From Gnetum montanum (lineage: Eukaryota; Streptophyta; Gnetopsida; Gnetales; Gnetaceae): 49,941 bases of DNA. Positions 32,738-43,849 of the stretch are shown piece by piece. The position numbers and the translations under genes were made by a program. Each line of letters starts with the position of its first letter. Position 1 is the first letter of the stretch. A model generated the notes under the pieces. That model had not been told where the DNA came from and made no database searches. It saw only the letters and a program-made list of their open reading frames with translations. The stretch lies in assembly GCA_015680685.1 (NCBI GenBank), contig MNCI01003376.1:1-49941 (forward strand), in the 5' to 3' direction.

Positions 32738-33911
32738 TTACACCCTATGCAACACTTGCTGAAAAAGGGGGTTAATTTCGAATGGACCGACGATTGCCAG
32801 CGTGCGTTTGATAGTTTAAAACAAGAATTGCAACATTTGCCGATGGTTTTCCCGTGACAAAGGGATTTTCCTTGTTTCATTTACCTCGCTACTTCGGACG
32901 TAGCAATAGCAGCGTTACTTTGTCAAAAAAGGGATGATGGGTCGGAAGTGCCCATCTACTACTTGAGTCACGCTCTATGTGCGTATGAAACAAGATACAA
33001 CGATGTCGAGCGTAATTGCTTAGCATTAGTTTTTACGCTTAAGAAATGTAGGCATTATCTTTTTCGTAGTCAAGTTAACGTCATCTGTAAAAACAACATC
33101 CTTAGAGCCATTACGCATAGCTTATACGAGAGTAGTAAAATAGCTCGCTGGAAGGCTATCACGGCAGAATTCGATCTGCACTATATTGGCCAGTCATCCA
33201 CGAAAGGCCAGGTGATAGCTGACCAATTAATAACCTCACCAATTAACAATCAAGCAACCATAGAGCCAGAGTTCCCGGACGAACATGTACATAGCCTAAG
33301 CCCTGTCTCAACAGGCCTCGAAGCAACGTTGTACTTCGACGGAGCTTCAACTACTAGAGGTGGCAGTGTCGCCACTGTTATCAAGCTATCGCCTGAGGAT
33401 GTGCGTCTACACGCTTATCGTTTGACCTTCCCTTGTACGAACAATGTGGCAGAGTACGAGGTGCTCCTCAGGGGATTACTAACTGCCGGTGAACTAGATG
33501 TTCAACACCTGGTGATTAGGGGCGATTCGATGCTTTTCATAAATCAAATCACTGGAGTCTACACCTGCAAGGCTGTACATTTGCAGCCCTACTGCGGTCA
33601 GGCTAAAGATCTTCTGAGACGATTTACGATCTTCGAAGCCCAACACGTCCCATGCACTGACAACACGCTGGCCGACGCACTGGCCACCCTGGCTTTACAC
33701 GTGCCTTCACACTTGTTTAACACCTACCCTGCATTAATTACAGACTGCGCAGATCCTATCATTCGGGCGGTGCAAATCTCCTCTCTGCTCGAGGAAAGCA
33801 TGCTTGAATGGTATGATAATATCAAAACTTATCTTTTACAGGGTGAGCTACCGTCTGCATTAACACGCGCACAGAAATACGCAATCCGTCATCGGGAACA
33901 ACACTCTCTGT
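32738..33911 (+). pseudogene. pol: E3 RT thumb, RNase H and second (archaeal-type) RNase H
   Basis: After the gap, FEWTDDCQRAFDSLKQEL is the usual RT/RNase H connection. The first RNase H (about 32870-33240) has PIYYLSHALCAYETRYNDVE but lacks the Asp of the usual TDH motif (CKNNIL here), as in other Tat elements. A second RNase H at about 33320-33720 keeps all four acidic residues: YFDGAS, NNVAEYEVLL, IRGDSML and DNTLADALA. This second domain is the diagnostic Tat feature and degrades RNA in RNA-DNA hybrids. A TGA near 32857 (from CGA) and a frame loss with a probable small deletion near 33905 break the product. Confidence 0.92.
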
Positions 33912-35027
33912 AGACGCTCCTTTGATGGCGTGTTGCTTACCTGCGTTAACAAAGACCAAGCGCAACACATAGTCGGCGAAGTTCACGAGGGACTGTGCTG
34001 TGGCCACGTAGCACCACGGGCTATGACCTTAAAGATCTGCCGCTTAGGATACTATTGGCCACGCATGGAAAAAGACTGCCTGACAAAGGTTAAAACTTGT
34101 GACACATGTCAGCGTCATGTGAACCTCATCCATGTGTCACCCACAGTATTGCATACAACGCAGATAACATGGCCGTTTCAGCGATGGGCACTGGACATCA
34201 TAGGACCCATCACGCCAAAATATTCTGCAGGGCATAGCTTCATTATTACCGCTACTGAGTACTTCACGAAGTGGGTAGAAGCTGTCCCCCTGTAGAAAAT
34301 CACATCCCAGCAGGTCTACCATTTCATCTTGGACAACATAGTAACCAGATTTGGTCTCCCGATGACTATTGTGACCGACAATGGGCCATAGTTTAGTAGC
34401 GCGGAAACCAAATCCTTCTGTGATAACCTAGGCATTAGACAATCTTTTTCCTCCCCCTATTACCTACAGGCGAATGGTCAAGATGAAGCATCAAAAAAGA
34501 TAGTCATCAATCTGCTCAAGAAAATGCTCGACAGTAACAAGAGACGGTGGCATGATAAAATCCTCTATGTGCTATGGGCGTACTGTACTACATGTAGGAC
34601 AGCTACAGGTAGTACGCCCTATAGCCTGGTTTACGGATCTAAAGCAGTGCTGCCTCTCGAGTTGCAAATCCCTTCTTTGAGAATGGTCCTCTCCGCGGTT
34701 ATAAATGAGGCTCAACACACCGAGTCTCGAATCGCAAATCTGGATTCAGTGGAAGAGAAGCAAATACAGACTCTTGATACAATTGAGAAATATCAAGATA
34801 AACAGAGAAAGAAGCATCATCACAACCTTCAGTAGCGTCCGATCAAGAAAGGAGACCTAGTCCTCAAAGCCGTGCGTGAGCCGGCAGGTAAATTCTCAGC
34901 GAATTGGGAAGGCCCTTTCTTGGTGGTCGATGCATATGGCAACGGGGCTTTCAGACTAGCAAACGTCAACGGCCATGAACTACCGAACCCTGTAAACCAT
35001 GTATATCTGAAGTGGTATTACATTTAG
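33912..35027 (+). pseudogene. int: E3 integrase
   Basis: The frame starts around RRSFDGVLLTCVNKDQAQHI. The HHCC zinc domain is VHEGLCCGH...CDTCQRH. The catalytic core is ALDIIGPITP (Asp), VTDNGP (Asp) and ANGQDEASKK (Glu, where NGQAE is usual). The C-terminal module is GDLVLKAV...WEGPFLVV, ending VNHVYLKWYY with a natural-looking TAG at 35025. No chromodomain follows, as expected for Tat. In-frame stops at 34293, about 34389 and 34833 inactivate it. Integrase would insert cDNA, making 5-bp target duplications as seen around E3. Confidence 0.92.
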
Positions 35028-35064
35028 CAGTATCTACAGCGCGAGTAATCAGGTATGGCAATGC

Positions 35065-35550
35065 TTGTCTGCTATGACGTAAAACTGGCATCACACGTCC
35101 GCTACGACGTTAAACTGGCACTGATCGTCCGCTACGACGTAAAACTGGCATGCCTTGCACGCGTCCGCCACGACGCTAAACTGGCAAGTTATAACCGTCC
35201 GCTACGACGTAAAACTAGCAATGTTGTACAGGTCTGCCAAGACGAAAAACTGGCATCTTTCGCACACGTCCGCCACGACGCTAAACTGGCACAGGTACGT
35301 AGCCGTCTGCTGAGACGTAAAACCAGCACAGAGCTGTCCCTGGGCCATGACGCGAAACTGACATCCACAGCATGGTCTACTGAGACCATAAATCAGACAT
35401 ACCACTGTCTGCTACGACGTAAAACTAGCACTTCTCGGTTTGCCCAGACTTTAAACTGGGACTATGGTCTACTGAGACTTAAAACCAGTAACAGTAGTCT
35501 ACCAGGACTTAAAACAGGGACTTACAGACTGCTACCATGTAAATCAAGCG
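35065..35550 (+). repeat. Degenerate minisatellite downstream of E3 integrase
   Basis: About 15 units of 28-37 bp are built on GCTACGACGTAAAACTGGCA. Units are cleanest on the left and decay to ACTGAGACTTAAAACCAG forms on the right. Such hypervariable tandem arrays after pol are known in Tat/Ogre elements and can seed satellite DNA. A long open frame through it is only a by-product of the repeat. Confidence 0.92.
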
Positions 35551-36608
35551 AGCGTGATCATCTCTGTACAGCTACATAGCCAACGGGGTGGGATGCTGAG
35601 ATAACCCCAGTGTCGCCACCCCACTGGCATCCTACTGATTCCTCAGATAAGCTAAGAGGCATCTTACTGATTCCTCGGAGATGCTGCCACCGCGCCCGCC
35701 ATAGTGGTAGTACCTCTGAGAGTTTAGCCTCGCTAGTCAGAGCCTCGACAAAATCCTCGTCGGCAACGGCCTCGGGAATCTCCGCCAATCATCGCTATCG
35801 GACACCGGCTTCGCAAATTCATCTGGCTGGTTCCTTATGCAACCAGTTAGCTGCACTGTTTTTGATGCCTTTTGGCGAAGATATGCAGAGCCAATCGTCA
35901 GGATTGGCGGCTCCGCCCGCATGCTCCGGCTCCTTCTTTATAGACCAATCGCTCTATCTCACATCAAACGGCGTCTGCTTCAAGAACCTCGCCTCTTGTT
36001 CATGAACGATAGTGTCCTCTGTTTTCTTTTGTGGTTGCAGGTTACTTGCCTTGAAGAATGTCGTCCAAAGGTGCGTCCATCTGAGTGGTGAAGTACAACA
36101 GCGTGTTCAAATGGCTGCTCAAGTTTGCCCGACCACTTAGCTCTGCACGTCTATACCTCGCACAATCCTACCCTTAACTCTTGTTTCCTTCATCCCCACC
36201 ACCCGGTTCCCATACGCAAGTATTCATTTTCCGCACTCACGCTAGCAGAGACATCGCAAAAAGTGATGCGCAACGCTCCTTTTGCACGCATTCCTGCTAC
36301 AATTTGTAATAGAGAAATCTCAGATTGACGCGCTACGCTCGTCTGAAAGCATTCCTATTGACATGAATAAGCATACATTTCTGTGCGTACCAGCTTATTC
36401 CATGCCCCTATCGTCATAACTCACTTTGCATCTTCCCCGAACCTGTTTCCAGTTATATCCCTCTATCTCCCATACCTTCCGGCTTTGCTATTCCATGGTG
36501 ACAGGGCAATCCTTGAGTAGCCATGGATGCATGTTGTTCTTGCTTCTACCGATCTGGTCTTTCGTATTCTTTGTCGACGTCTTCCGGGTAAGCCCTCCAA
36601 CCGTCCAC
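35551..36608 (+). other. E3 3' noncoding region
   Basis: No supported ORF is present. A short repeat GGCATC.TACTGATTCCTC appears at about 35625 and 35659, and the CCAATCGTCAGGATTGG inverted repeat near 35892 can form a hairpin. Confidence 0.55.
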
Positions 36609-36621
36609 AAAGAGGGGCCAT
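36609..36621 (+). promoter_or_regulatory. E3 polypurine tract
   Basis: AAAGAGGGGCCAT directly precedes the 3' LTR start TGAAACACC. Confidence 0.65.
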
Positions 36622-38316
36622 TGAAACACCGTTAAAAATCGCAAGTCGGCCTCAGGCAAAGATTCGCAATTCAGGCAAGGGCGCATCTCAGCATTCCAGA
36701 GGGGGGAATAAGACAGAGCAACGTCAAGAGGCGCATAGCATCAAGTCCACAACTTCTTGTGCAGATCCCTAATCTTTCTATGCTTATGCTGTTTACGCTA
36801 TATCACGCGAAATAGCGTAATGACGCTCAGCGTGATAGTGTTTTGACATAGCCCGGCATCAGAAGGATAGTTGCTTCAGCATAGGGAGAAGCTTAAGCAG
36901 CGTGATATGCAATTTCTTGTGTATTTTACTAAGTCTTTTGTTCAAGGACAATTTTACGCTCTATCACGCACGGCAGCGTAATGAGCGTAATAAGCTCCAA
37001 AATAGTCAAAGGCTAGAGAAGCGCAACAGTTCGACACTTTTTCTCATGGCGGTGCGTACCGTTGCGTATTTCATCACTAGGCATTGTTTACGCTTCATCA
37101 TGCGTAGCTGTGTAATGAGCGTAAGTTATACATTATTTACGCTTCGTTACGCGTAGCTGCATGGTGAGCATAAATTAGACATTGTCTACGCTTTGTTACG
37201 CGCAGTTGCGTAGTGAGCGTAAGACAATTTTGAGCCTATTGTTCTTATACCGGATTACGCTCATACACGCAACACAACGCGAATGAGTGTAATGCAGCTT
37301 GAAAGCAATTGAAGCACGCTCAACATGTACCTGCTCTTCACACGCACAACACGCAAACGAGCGTGTTGTGTGTAGTCACAGTATGACTTAAAATGATCAA
37401 GTCAACGGAACCTGAAATATCCAGGACCCACGTCATCAGGGTTGCGCCTTTTCCACGGAGCGTCGTGGCCTATAAATACCTCAGTTGACAAAGATACAGG
37501 GGTTGGCAAATCAGAGAAGCAGAGGCATTTTTCTGAGCACCAGAGCATTTTATCACTACTGTTGGCAAATCAAAAAGGGTAAGAGCATTTTCTGAGCAAG
37601 GAAGCACTTATCGCCTTGAGCAGAGAAACAAAGAGCAACCTTTTGACAACCGCCGACAACACCATCCTTCAGCGAGAACAGAGCACAGTGCGTTTGAGCC
37701 TGAGCAACAAGAGAGATCATTCCATTAGTGATCGCTGCCCTGAGCAGAACCTACTCGAAGCAAAGAAGCAGAACAAGGATTGCGAGATCGTCTCGCCCAG
37801 TTTGCAGACTCTACCGGTCAAAAACAATTGCTCAGCAAACCTTAGAGCTTGACCATCCTTGCATCCCAGCTTTGGCCTACGAGGTAGATCAAACTTATGT
37901 CTGGACAGTTTCCTTGTTGTTTTGTGCCCATTTTGTATCAAGTTATTGGGGGTCTTTCCCATTGTAACGTGACATACAAATCATACATTCTTTCAAAAAT
38001 CGAAACATAGATCTTTGAAAATCACGCGTTTCTCTCTTGGTCCATGTCTCTTCGGTGTGTTTGACGTTATCAGCATAGCGATCCATCCACGTCGTTTTCC
38101 TCCCGTTTCACAATCCCTCCAATCAAATCGTAGCACGCAAAGATCTGTAATCTTCATTGTTTTACTGACCCGTAAGTCCCTGTCTGATCGACAAGACCGT
38201 TCAGGGCGCCATGGATTCGCTTTTTCCAGCATAGCCCTCGCGCGGATCCGTGGTTAAAACTGTATACACGGAATCTCGATCGGTATTTCCAGCTGCCGAC
38301 ATTTTCTGTCGCTACA
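36622..38316 (+). repeat. E3 3' LTR
   Basis: It is 1695 bp, collinear with the 5' LTR, with TATAAATA at 37471-37478 and the end CTGTCGCTACA. Most differences from the 5' LTR are C/T and G/A transitions. The right target duplicate CCTGC is at 38317-38321. Confidence 0.95.
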
Positions 38317-38321
38317 CCTGC

Positions 38322-39353
38322 CACGTTCCAATGCTTAGTTCTAAGCATTTTTCAATAACAAATAGGCAATGGAGTAGAAGTTTTCATGGACAACTTCTCC
38401 ACCTAGGGGACGAACTTTGATCAAGCCCTCAACTGGTTAAGGCAAGTATTGAAACGATGCATTGAAACCAACCTTAAGCTCAACTGGTAGAAGAGTCATT
38501 TGATGGTTCAAGAGGGCATTGCGCTGGGGCACAAAATTTCGCAATCAGGAATTGAGGTAGATCTAGAAAAAATTAAAGTCATCCAAGGAATCACCCGAAA
38601 ACCAGAAACCGTTAAAGATGTTAGGTCATTCTTTGGACACACTGGCTACTACAGAAGGTTTATTGTGAACTTTTCAAAAGTTGCCAAACTGTTGGTAGAA
38701 TTAACAGAAAAAGATGCACCATTCGAATGGACCAGGGAATGTGAGCAAGCATTCCAAGCTCTCAAACAGAGACTTGTGGAAACTCCCATTCTACAAGTGC
38801 CTAACTGGTCCAAACCATTCCATATCATGACCAATGCATCTAATTATGCTTTAGGAGCTGTACTGACACAACTCGATGAACAAAAATGACCTTATTACAT
38901 CCATTGTGCTAGTAAGAGTATCACCAGAGCACAACTCAACTACATGACTACAGAAAAAGAATTAATGGTTGTTGTGTTTGCATTGGATAAATTTAGGCAC
39001 TATGTATTGGGTTACAAGGTATATATCCACATAGATCATAGTGCAATTAGGTTCCTCATGAATAAGCCAACGATTAGCCCACGTATCATACGTTGGCTGG
39101 TGATTCTTCAAGAGTTCGATTTAACTATTGTAGACCGCAAGGGTACCGAGAATGTAGTCACCGATCACCTATCTCGATTGCATTGGGACAACAAAGAGTA
39201 TGAATATGTGGTATATGACCATTTTCCTGATGAAACCCTCTTTGCTGATATAATAAATAATCAACCCACAGAAGTAAACTGGTATAGTAGCATTCTCACT
39301 TATCTCACATCGCAACAAATACCACAGGGATTAGACTTTAGGAAGAAACAATA
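38322..39353 (+). pseudogene. pol: E2 pol, C-terminal RT and RNase H
   Basis: The frame continues from the left half (TFQC after NAPA). RT motif C reads VFMDNFS; the second Asp of the catalytic pair is Asn (38392-38394). The RT/RNase H connection is EGIALGHKISQSGIEVDLEKI, then VRSFFGHTGYYRRFI. RNase H starts PFHIMTNASNYALGAVLTQ, where the usual Asp is Asn (38833-38835), and keeps TTEKELMVVVFAL and HIDHSAIRFLM. Stops occur near 38355, 38403, 38488 and at 38887 and 39352. Both Asp-to-Asn changes are G-to-A. It is dead as an enzyme. Confidence 0.9.
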
Positions 39354-40629
39354 GTTTCTTCACAAAATCAAATACTTCATGGAAATCGGGGGACAACTTT
39401 ATAAAGTCTACCCTGATGGTTTGGTTCGATGGTGTGTACTCTATCAAGATCAATTAAAAGTTCTCCAGGATGCTCATGAGGGCCCCTAGGGGGGTCATTA
39501 TGCTGGGAGACGAATGGCTACTAAAGTCTTGCTTGTAGGATATTATTGGCCAACACTGTTTCGGTATGCCCATCATTTCGCCCAATCCTGTGAGCGCTGC
39601 CAATGTGATGGGGGAATGACTACTAGGATGGAGGATCCGCAATAATGGATTCAGCCTTTAGAACCCTTTGACATCTGGGGGATCGATTTTATGGGACCAA
39701 TTACACCAATGTCCAACGGAAAAGCATATATAATCGTTATTGTTGATTATTTAACAAAATGGGCTGAAGTAGCCGCTGTAATAGATTGCACATCATCTAC
39801 AGCTGCATGATTTGTACAACAACAAATCGTTAACAGGTTTGGCGTGCCATGTGCACTTATTTTCGATAATGGAACACATTTTACGGGTGCAACATTCAAA
39901 AAGTTGATGCAACGCTTAGGGGTTGAGCATAAACTGACCACACCTTACCCCCCCCAAGCTAATGGTCAAGCCGAGGTTACTAATAGGGAGATTACCAAAA
40001 TATTAACATGAACAGTTAGCAAGTTTAGACGAGACTAGAGCACGAAACTGAATGACGCTCTTTGGGCGTATCGTTCCACTTGGAAGCTCCCTACAGGATA
40101 TTCTCCCTATGAGCTAGTGTACGGGAAACTTCCAAAACTCCCTATACAGAGTGAGCTCCGTACACTGTCCATGGCTTGCGAACTTCACCTGGATCTCGAC
40201 CTAGCACAAAAACAATGACTAGCAACTTTGAATGTGTTAGACAAGAATAGATTGGTTGCACTATCGTTAAATGAGTTGCACAAGGCACACAGTAAACAAC
40301 GTCATGACTTAAGGATCTGAAGGTTTAAGTACAAACCAGGAGATAAGGTCCTTTACTGGAACCCCACGCATGTACCCCAACGTACAAAGTTTCAAACCTT
40401 GTGGGAGGGACCTTATATTATTCACACTACCTTTCCCTTTGGAGCCATGATGATATATAAGCCTGACAGCCCAGATAAAAGGTTATTGGTTAATATGCAA
40501 CAAACAAAACCTTTCCATGAAACCACAATGGCCAATGCAAATTACGCCTCCATTAGTGGGCAACCACGCTCACTATTTCGGATCTCTCCCTTACAACTCA
40601 GTCATGGGGGAGATGGCCGCCTATGCTAA
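39354..40629 (+). pseudogene. int: E2 integrase
   Basis: The same frame as E2 RT carries the zinc domain AHEGP*GGHYAGRRMA...CERCQCDGG, the core [10 protein letters not shown] (Asp), LIFDNGTHFTG (Asp) and PPQANGQAEVTNRE (Glu), then the C-terminal module KPGDKVLYW...LWEGPYII. At least seven in-frame stops are present, for example in the zinc domain, before [12 protein letters not shown] and after KILT. The three catalytic acids survive. No chromodomain is seen. The frame closes at 40627-40629. Confidence 0.92.
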
Positions 40630-42510
40630 TCATATGGGGCCCTCAGTTCTTTTTCAGTTTTTGGTTTTACACGTTTTTGTTTTAAAAATTTCTTTACCTT
40701 TTTCTATTTTTGTTTTACATCATCATTATACTTTTTCCATTTTGTGTGTGTGTGTGTGTGTGTCATCCACCTTGTAAGTTCATCACCCAATAAGTGTTCA
40801 GACTGATGGTATGAACTATTTTCATATTGATTGCTAATGTTTGGTTTTTACCTTTAAGTTACAATGTTGATACTAAGGTATGTTTCTTTTGATATGGCAG
40901 GCAATGAGATCACTTCATCCATCCATCAATTTCTATGGTTTCTCTTGGCTTGGAAATGTACAGTTCCCTTCTAATAAGAACTTTAATGAATCGGTGACTG
41001 GGTATTTCTCAAACTAAGGAAGGACTCAAGGATTGCAAAGGGTGTGACTCCAAGGGAACTTGATGCTTTTGTGTTGGTAATTCACTTAGGTGCTTAGATG
41101 TTTCTTCTTGAGTTTTCTTACCATTCCAACGTTACCCATTCTTTGGAAGCTGAGACAATAAAAATAAAGTCTTTGCATGGTGTGGTCCCCACGCATAAAA
41201 ACACAAAACACAAAAAAAAATCAAAGTGAGGATTTAAAGCACACCCCTTAGAAAAAATAACTTTGGGCTGCAAACACTGGTTATGGAACCCAAGTGTTCC
41301 CTCTAACTAAGGCCCTCCCATTACCTCCTTTTTTTGTCGGAATGGTGGTGGCTCTTTGAAGATGCATCCTTGTTATCCAAGTGGATGGTTTAACCAAATG
41401 CATTGATGCAAAGTCACTGGAAGTGGTTGGTTTGAGCCCAGAGTTGGAATGAGATTTGCCAAGTCACATTAATCATCAAACACACAAGGGGTTGTACACC
41501 ACCTTTTTCTTGGGATTACATTCCATTCCTCTTCTCTCCATCCTTCTCTCCATTGTTCACCTCATTGCCGATTGTATCATTAGTGTATATATTTTGGTTG
41601 ATACATTGTTTTCTTTTTGGTAAATTCTTGTGGTTAAGACTTTAACTCTTGTTTCAAAATACATTCCCAGAGCCTACAGACTCTTTGAATGTGGGTTTGT
41701 CAGGGCATTAACGGCATGAGCCTACTTTGGGGAGGACCCACTGGCATTCCTATTTGGAGCATTAGTTAAATTCTTTTCCTTAAACATTTTGCAATTAATT
41801 TTATTTTGTTCATTTCCATCTTGACATCTCTTTTCTCATTGTCCTCATTGTCCATTATTATCTCTCTTCCTTACTCCTTTTCCTTCTCCATGCTTTCACT
41901 ACCGGAGGTTCACGATTAGTCATGGGGGTACAGGGCCTGATTTTTTGCTTTTTCTCCTAAGCCCCGAATTTTTTTGTTTTTCTTCCTAACCCCTACACCT
42001 TTGGTAGTCATCACTTATATAATCCCAGATCTATATCAGCCATACCACAACTCAGCCAATGGACTTACACTGAAGCAAGGTATAATCACATTGAAATTCA
42101 TTTACCCTTGCTAATATACGATTGTGTTGTGTGTGCAGATGGCGATCATGCAACAACGAACCAGGATCTGGAAGAAGAACTTGGAATGGAGTGGTGCTGA
42201 AGCAGCTCTGCAAGGAGCAAGATTGATGATGCGCTTACGGATGGACAACGGAAGGCACAATCTAGGCATTGGCAGTAGCAAGACTCTTCTCTCTTCTTCT
42301 CTTCTCTTCTCTCTCCTCTTTTCTCTCAGCTACCAACTGTGGCTTGATGTCAATGTAATAATGTGTTCACCCTTGTTGTCATGAACACCAGTTTTGTCAA
42401 GTCTTGTAATAATGATCCGTTCACATGTCATCCCATTAGTTCCATTCCCCTCAATAATCCCATACCTACTCGATATTATTGTAAGGAACTCGAGGACGAG
42501 TTTTCATTCA
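40630..42510 (+). other. E2 region between pol and 3' LTR
   Basis: It is mostly noncoding. T-rich sequence (40655-40740), a (TG)n microsatellite at 40743-40763 and blocks shared with the E1 3' region are seen. A small ORF from ATG 42139 (MAIMQQRTRIWKKNLEWSG) sits where E1 has its 3' ORF but is not clearly homologous. No env-like protein with a signal peptide or membrane segment is visible. Confidence 0.55.
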
Positions 42511-42522
42511 GTCATGAGGGTA
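42511..42522 (+). promoter_or_regulatory. E2 polypurine tract
   Basis: GTCATGAGGGTA abuts the 3' LTR. It is one transition away from the E1 tract GTCATGGGGGTA, with CTCGAGGACGAG-like sequence upstream in both. Confidence 0.65.
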
Positions 42523-43479
42523 TGATGAGACGCAATATGCACAAGCCGCGATATCACGTACACGATATCGCTGCCGCCGTGATATCGCATCCCCTGTGAT
42601 ATCACGTATGCGATATCGCAGTCCATCACCAAATCTATAAATAAGAGGTGGCACTCCCCTCATTTGACATCCTAGGCTAGAAGTAGTGAAGCTCTGGCGG
42701 ATTGATCACCCCAGAGATAGAATATTTTCCATGTGCCCGCAGTAGGAGTCCCCCAAGTGAACGGTTCTTTATTCAAGCAGCTTTGTACCTGAACGCAAGT
42801 TGTGTACAGCAATAAAGACGAGCTTTGTGGATAAACCTTGCAGTACATGGATAGGTTTATTTAATGTTATTTATTGCTTTCCTAGTAACGTGGCATGAGT
42901 ACGACTTGGTTATGAGCATTGACGAATGTGTACGGCTAGCCAAGGAATTGGCTACTCATCGCGATTAGATTCTCTTACTCTTAATTCCTAGAACGTGGGA
43001 CAAGTACAACTTGATTACGAGCATCTACAGATGTGTACGGCTAGTCAAGGAATCGGCTTCTTGTCACACTTAGGCTAGTTAGATGCCTCAGTACGACCGC
43101 TTCGAGCATGTGCGTTACATGTGATAATCCCAGTAACGATTAGCGTTTGGTAGCCACAGTTGCAAAATTCAGGGTATGTACGGCAAGTGGGAACGGATGC
43201 TGATGCTAGGACTTAGTGCTGTAGTTAGAGTTAGTTTTAGTCTCTCAACCCTTCACCCTTTAGCATAGGAGATAAACTTGAAAAGATCAAAAAAATCATA
43301 TACCTAGGACTTACTTAACCATACACCGTGACAACAACAAGTAAGTCTAGGAAGACAACGATTAATTAACCCAAGTGTTCCTTGCGGCATTTACGCATTT
43401 AGTCTGTGGAGTTCGACCAGATCGCATGTGCTACGCTCATTTCGTATGGTTGAGTGTAGGGGTACCTTGCCACTCATCA
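42523..43479 (+). repeat. E2 3' LTR
   Basis: It is 957 bp, collinear with 15957-16931, beginning TGATGAGACGC and ending CACTCATCA. It has lost one GATATC unit relative to the 5' LTR and differs mainly by transitions. TATAAATA is retained near 42637. Confidence 0.93.
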
Positions 43480-43484
43480 AGTTG

Positions 43485-43849
43485 CTTTAGAAGGTTTTAT
43501 TAGTAATTGGAGTTCCAAAATCTGAATTATTATGTCTAAAATCTTAGTGGAGAGGAACAAAAGTCAATCAAAACAATTTCATGTGAGCCTAACTTGCTTT
43601 TGTGTGGGAATGAAATTTTTGTCATAATCCTATGCTTCTATATAGGCGCTTACTTGATTAGAAACCTATTTTCTATTAACATGACCATCCTTAAGAAAGT
43701 TGTTAAGGAGTAGGGAATACCCCATAGGTATTTTCGTGTATTGATCCCTATTCCTTTGAGATCTACATTGTTGAGCTAAAGAAGATGGACTTGAACGAGC
43801 ACTGTTTTATCTTTTTGGGAAAAAGAAAAGAGAAGAGATGCCGTATAAC
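43485..43849. other. Flank right of E2
   Basis: No gene was recognised. It begins with CTTTAGAAGGTTTTATT, similar to the left flank. It may belong to the far end of the E6 relic. Confidence 0.4.

Larger units (their letters stand above)
20754..38316 (+). mobile_element. E3: Tat-like (Ogre-type) LTR retrotransposon nested in E2 RT
   Basis: The LTRs at 20754-22448 and 36622-38316 are both exactly 1695 bp, flanked by a perfect CCTGC duplication (20749-20753 and 38317-38321). Internal order: primer site, gag, protease, putative pol intron containing tandem repeats and an antisense spliced gene, RT (mostly in a gap), RNase H, second RNase H, integrase, minisatellite, polypurine tract. The dual RNase H marks the Tat lineage, and an intron between protease and RT is known from Ogre. 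About 13 mismatches were counted in the first 250 aligned LTR bases. It is defective through stops and small frameshifts. Confidence 0.95.
15957..43479 (+). mobile_element. E2: Athila-like Ty3/gypsy LTR retrotransposon, interrupted by E3
   Basis: The LTRs are at 15957-16931 and 42523-43479, flanked by a perfect 5-bp target duplication AGTTG (15952-15956 and 43480-43484). The order is LTR, tRNA-Asp primer site, gag, gap, RT, [E3], RT, RNase H, integrase, 1.9 kb noncoding, polypurine tract, LTR. Removing E3 leaves about 10 kb, a normal length for Athila-like elements. Gag style, primer site and the absence of a second RNase H or chromodomain place it near Athila. It is defective, with over fifteen in-frame stops. 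Confidence 0.92.

Noticed and set aside
35055-35579. 174-codon plus-strand open frame after E3 integrase
   Set aside because: It is a translation of the minisatellite (repeats of VRYDVKLA type). The repeat itself explains the open frame.
42139-42384. Env-like gene in E2
   Set aside because: The position suits an Athila env, but the short product has no signal peptide and its late Leu/Ser-rich part is a CT-rich low-complexity run.
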